Shown: in pieces, positions 5,935 through 7,346 of the stretch | Position numbering within the stretch: the first letter of the stretch is position 1 | How the letters are laid out: every line of letters starts with the position of its first letter | Source of the DNA: Gemmatimonadaceae bacterium | GTDB lineage: Bacteria > Gemmatimonadota > Gemmatimonadetes > Gemmatimonadales > Gemmatimonadaceae | Direction of reading: 5' to 3' | Assembly (NCBI GenBank): GCA_017881545.1 | Contig: JADGQU010000110.1 | Span: forward strand, 1-7,346 | DNA length: 7,346 nucleotides | Made by a program: the position numbers and the translations under genes | Notes under the pieces: model-generated | Seen by the model: the letters and a program-made list of their open reading frames with translations, nothing else | Database searches by the model: none | What the model was told of the DNA's origin: nothing

Positions 5935-6111
5935 GGGCGGGAGGCGCCAGAGGCACAGGCGCCAGCTTGTTAGTTCACTACGCCGGGACTTCCCTCAATG
6001 GCGTTCAGGGCACAAGCAGTCACCAAAACGCCACAGGGATAAGTCCCGGCGTAGTGAACTAAAACACTGGCAGCTACGCTACTCGCGCCTCCCGCCCGTT
6101 CAGTTGCATTT
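5921..6111 (+). repeat. 191-bp nested palindromic element, copy B
   Basis: It has the same length and architecture as copy A: outer repeats at 5921-5947 and 6085-6111 (1 mismatch), spacers at 5948-5970 and 6062-6084, and inner repeats at 5971-5990 and 6042-6061 that are a perfect 20-bp inverted pair. The outer arms align with copy A in the same direction (each 23-bp spacer 18 of 23 identical; the crossed comparison tested scores 14 of 23). It lies between the eda stop, 4 bp beyond its right end, and the leader of the Spy-like gene. It may therefore terminate eda transcription or influence expression of the Spy-like gene. No transposase or RAYT gene is in the window, so mobility would need a factor supplied elsewhere. 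Confidence 0.9.
5991..6041 (-). repeat. 51-bp core of copy B (inverted relative to copy A)
   Basis: The core begins tccctcaatggcgttcag and ends cacagggata. Read on the complement it matches the copy A core at 47 of 51 positions, with all four differences being transitions. The enclosing inner repeats and the outer arms keep the copy A direction, so only this core is flipped. Confidence 0.85.
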
Positions 6112-6115
6112 CCTT

Positions 6116-6823
6116 CTACCGGGCGCGCGCCTTCTCCCGAACCGCGGGCTTGGCCTCAGACGGACGCTTCTTGGGCGGAACAAGCTTGGCAGCCCTGGTC
6201 ACGGTGTCGCGCACGGCCGCGCTGATGCGATCGAACTGCTTCCCCGCGATCCAATCGGCCGGCGCCATCCACGAACCGCCGCACGCCACAACGTTCTTGA
6301 GCGCGAGGTAGCCCTCGAAAGTTGCGCCGGTGAGCCCGCCACTTGGATTGAACTCGACGCCACCGAACGGTCCCGCGAGCAGCTCCATGTAGGGAATCCC
6401 GCCCAGCGTCGCGATCGGCCAGAGTTTGAGGAGATTCAGTCCCGACTCCATCGCCGCTTCGATCTCGCTGGCGGTAGCGACACCCGGATAGACCGGGACG
6501 TCGTGCTCGAGACAGTAGTCGACGACGGCGCGATTGAGCCCCGGCGATATCACGAAGTGGGCCCCCGCCTTCCGCGCCTGCTCGGCTTGCCTGACGTTGA
6601 GCACGGTGCCGACACCCGCGAACATCTCTGGCTGCTCCTGCGTGATGCGGCGCAGCGACTCGAGCGCGCTCGGGGTGCGAAGCGTGATCTCGGCGATTGG
6701 TATTCCACCGGCCAGAAGTGCGGTGGCGAGCTGCACCGCGTCCTTCGGCTCTTCGATCACGATCACTGGAATGATGCGCCAGCGCCGAAGCGCTTCTGTC
6801 ATCATCGACTGCTGGACGTTCAT
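6116..6823 (-). CDS. eda: KDPG/KHG aldolase
   Basis: This 235-residue class I aldolase cleaves 2-keto-3-deoxy-6-phosphogluconate to pyruvate and glyceraldehyde 3-phosphate (Entner-Doudoroff pathway), and in some members 4-hydroxy-2-oxoglutarate. The landmarks are Glu45 and Arg49 in 'IAEITLRT', Thr73 in 'GVGTVLN', 'FVISPGL' (90-96), the Schiff-base Lys133 in 'NLLKLWPIATLGG', and the phosphate-binding segments 'NPSGGLTGATFEGYLAL' (159-175) and 'VACGGSW' (179-185). These positions coincide with the E. coli Eda numbering. After the lysine, E. coli has FFPAE; here it is LWPIA, which may tune the substrate range. The last 20 or so residues are a Lys/Arg-rich tail (PPKKRPSEAKPAVREKARAR) not needed for the barrel. 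A GGGGA tract just upstream supports the first ATG over Met7/Met8. No edd or sugar kinase gene is adjacent in this window. Confidence 0.93.
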   Translation of the reverse strand: MNVQQSMMTEALRRWRIIPVIVIEEPKDAVQLATALLAGGIPIAEITLRTPSALESLRRITQEQPEMFAGVGTVLNVRQAEQARKAGAHFVISPGLNRAVVDYCLEHDVPVYPGVATASEIEAAMESGLNLLKLWPIATLGGIPYMELLAGPFGGVEFNPSGGLTGATFEGYLALKNVVACGGSWMAPADWIAGKQFDRISAAVRDTVTRAAKLVPPKKRPSEAKPAVREKARAR

Positions 6824-6896
6824 CGATCCCCAGGGGTTCAGGTTCCACTAAAACTGCACGGTCTCCCTTCCAGACAAAAGGGCAGGCATTTCCCGA

Positions 6897-6915
6897 GGCT
6901 GTCATGTGGCTGTCA
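6897..6915. promoter_or_regulatory. Two-copy GGCTGTCA direct repeat in the eda / plus-strand gene intergenic region
   Basis: GGCTGTCA occurs at 6897-6904 and 6908-6915, 11 bp start to start, which is about one helical turn. It lies 74 bp upstream of the eda start, in the 239-bp divergent intergenic region. Such spacing fits a tandem operator for a regulator, but no regulator is encoded nearby and no consensus promoter is obvious. Confidence 0.3.
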
Positions 6916-7062
6916 CCTCTCGCGCGAAAGTGGTTCGCGCTCCCGGAACGCAAAGTGCCTTTAGAGATGGTCGCTGAAGACAATATGGGGGAAAGCGGAA
7001 CTACGCGTGTCTATACAGGTACGAACTAAGAACTCCTTCACATCAAAAAATTGGCTCCTGTG

Positions 7063-7346
7063 ATGCTCTTGCAATTGATGGTGGCTGGCGTCTTGTCATC
7101 ACCCAGCCATGCTGGGCCGAGAATCGCTCCTGTGGGATTCAGCGAAAGCGCCCGGACGAGCGCTGACAGTCTCGTCGCCGGCGACACAATCGCGCGTAAG
7201 CGTCCCCGCCCCCGCCCGATCGAGTACAGCGACGCATACTACACGCGCCTGATGATCCATCGCGTGGCGAGCTACGCCGAGCTGCCTTTGTTCGCCGCCG
7301 AATGGGTGGTGGGGCAGCGTCTGCTGAATGAGGAGCGGACTGGATT
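7063..7346 (+). CDS. Unrecognised exported or membrane protein, 3' end outside window
   Basis: The frame is open for 94 codons to the window edge and is probably a real gene by its codon pattern and protein character. The start MLLQLMVAGVLSSPSHA resembles a short signal peptide with cleavage after 'SHA' (residue 17). GTG at 7060 or TTG at 7051 are alternative starts; an in-frame TAA at 7027 closes the frame upstream, and no strong ribosome site is visible. A hydrophilic stretch (18-53) ends in an Arg/Pro cluster (RKRPRPRP). Then 'IEYSDAYYTRLMIHRVASYAELPLFAAEWVVGQRLL' (53-88) resembles the entry to a transmembrane helix. His66 at its edge could be a haem or metal ligand, as in small membrane cytochromes, but that is speculation. 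It is divergent from eda. Confidence 0.65.
   Translation, partial: MLLQLMVAGVLSSPSHAGPRIAPVGFSESARTSADSLVAGDTIARKRPRPRPIEYSDAYYTRLMIHRVASYAELPLFAAEWVVGQRLLNEERTG

Noticed and set aside
5771..5956. N-terminal extension of the Spy-like protein
   Set aside because: The extension runs through the tip of element B and the hexamer array, has no export signal at its start, and a good ribosome site precedes the ATG at 5770.
4970..6111. CRISPR array or tRNA-like origin for the repeated elements
   Set aside because: There are only two copies 951 bp apart start to start, each with internal palindromes and no regular spacers. Nothing resembling a tRNA cloverleaf with a CCA end is seen.
6104..6983. Long frames in other phases over the eda gene (plus 6104-6964, minus 6156-6983)
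   Set aside because: Eda is unambiguous with all catalytic residues; these frames are Arg/His-rich products of high GC content.

Overview
The window is a GC-rich, densely packed piece of bacterial chromosome. Gene content points to Gemmatimonadota or a similar soil lineage: a small reaction-centre-type multihaem cytochrome c (CytoC_RC family), a DUF5996 protein and export-targeted proteins with Arg/Gly-rich tracts. This lineage call is an inference; there is no rRNA or phylogenetic marker here.

Left part (1-2551): the 3' end of an unrecognised plus-strand protein gene converges on a minus-strand pair, a tandem-CBS-domain protein and a DUF5996 protein. Middle (2576-4968, all plus strand): a 44-codon remnant that resembles the C-terminus of a TauE/SafE permease runs by an ATGA overlap into a cupredoxin lipoprotein. 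An aldo/keto reductase and a CXXCH cytochrome c of the CytoC_RC type follow. The cupredoxin and the cytochrome are both exported redox proteins. Right part (4969-7346): a Spy/CpxP-like periplasmic protein and a KDPG aldolase (eda), both on the minus strand, then the 5' end of an unrecognised exported or membrane protein on the plus strand that leaves the window.

The most unusual content is non-coding. Two copies of one 191-bp nested palindromic element (4970-5160 and 5921-6111) bracket the Spy-like gene. Both copies share one architecture, 27-bp outer inverted repeats / 23-bp spacers / 20-bp inner inverted repeats / 51-bp core. Their outer arms are best aligned in the same orientation, whereas the 51-bp core of one is the reverse complement of the core of the other (47 of 51 identical after inversion). 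This looks like a MITE- or REPIN-like repeat whose core has flipped between the inner inverted repeats. A 13-bp copy of the element tip also fills the gap between the convergent genes near position 975, so this sequence seems to recur at gene ends.

The genes do not form one clear pathway. The window reads as several short transcription units joined by repeats, with one gene remnant.
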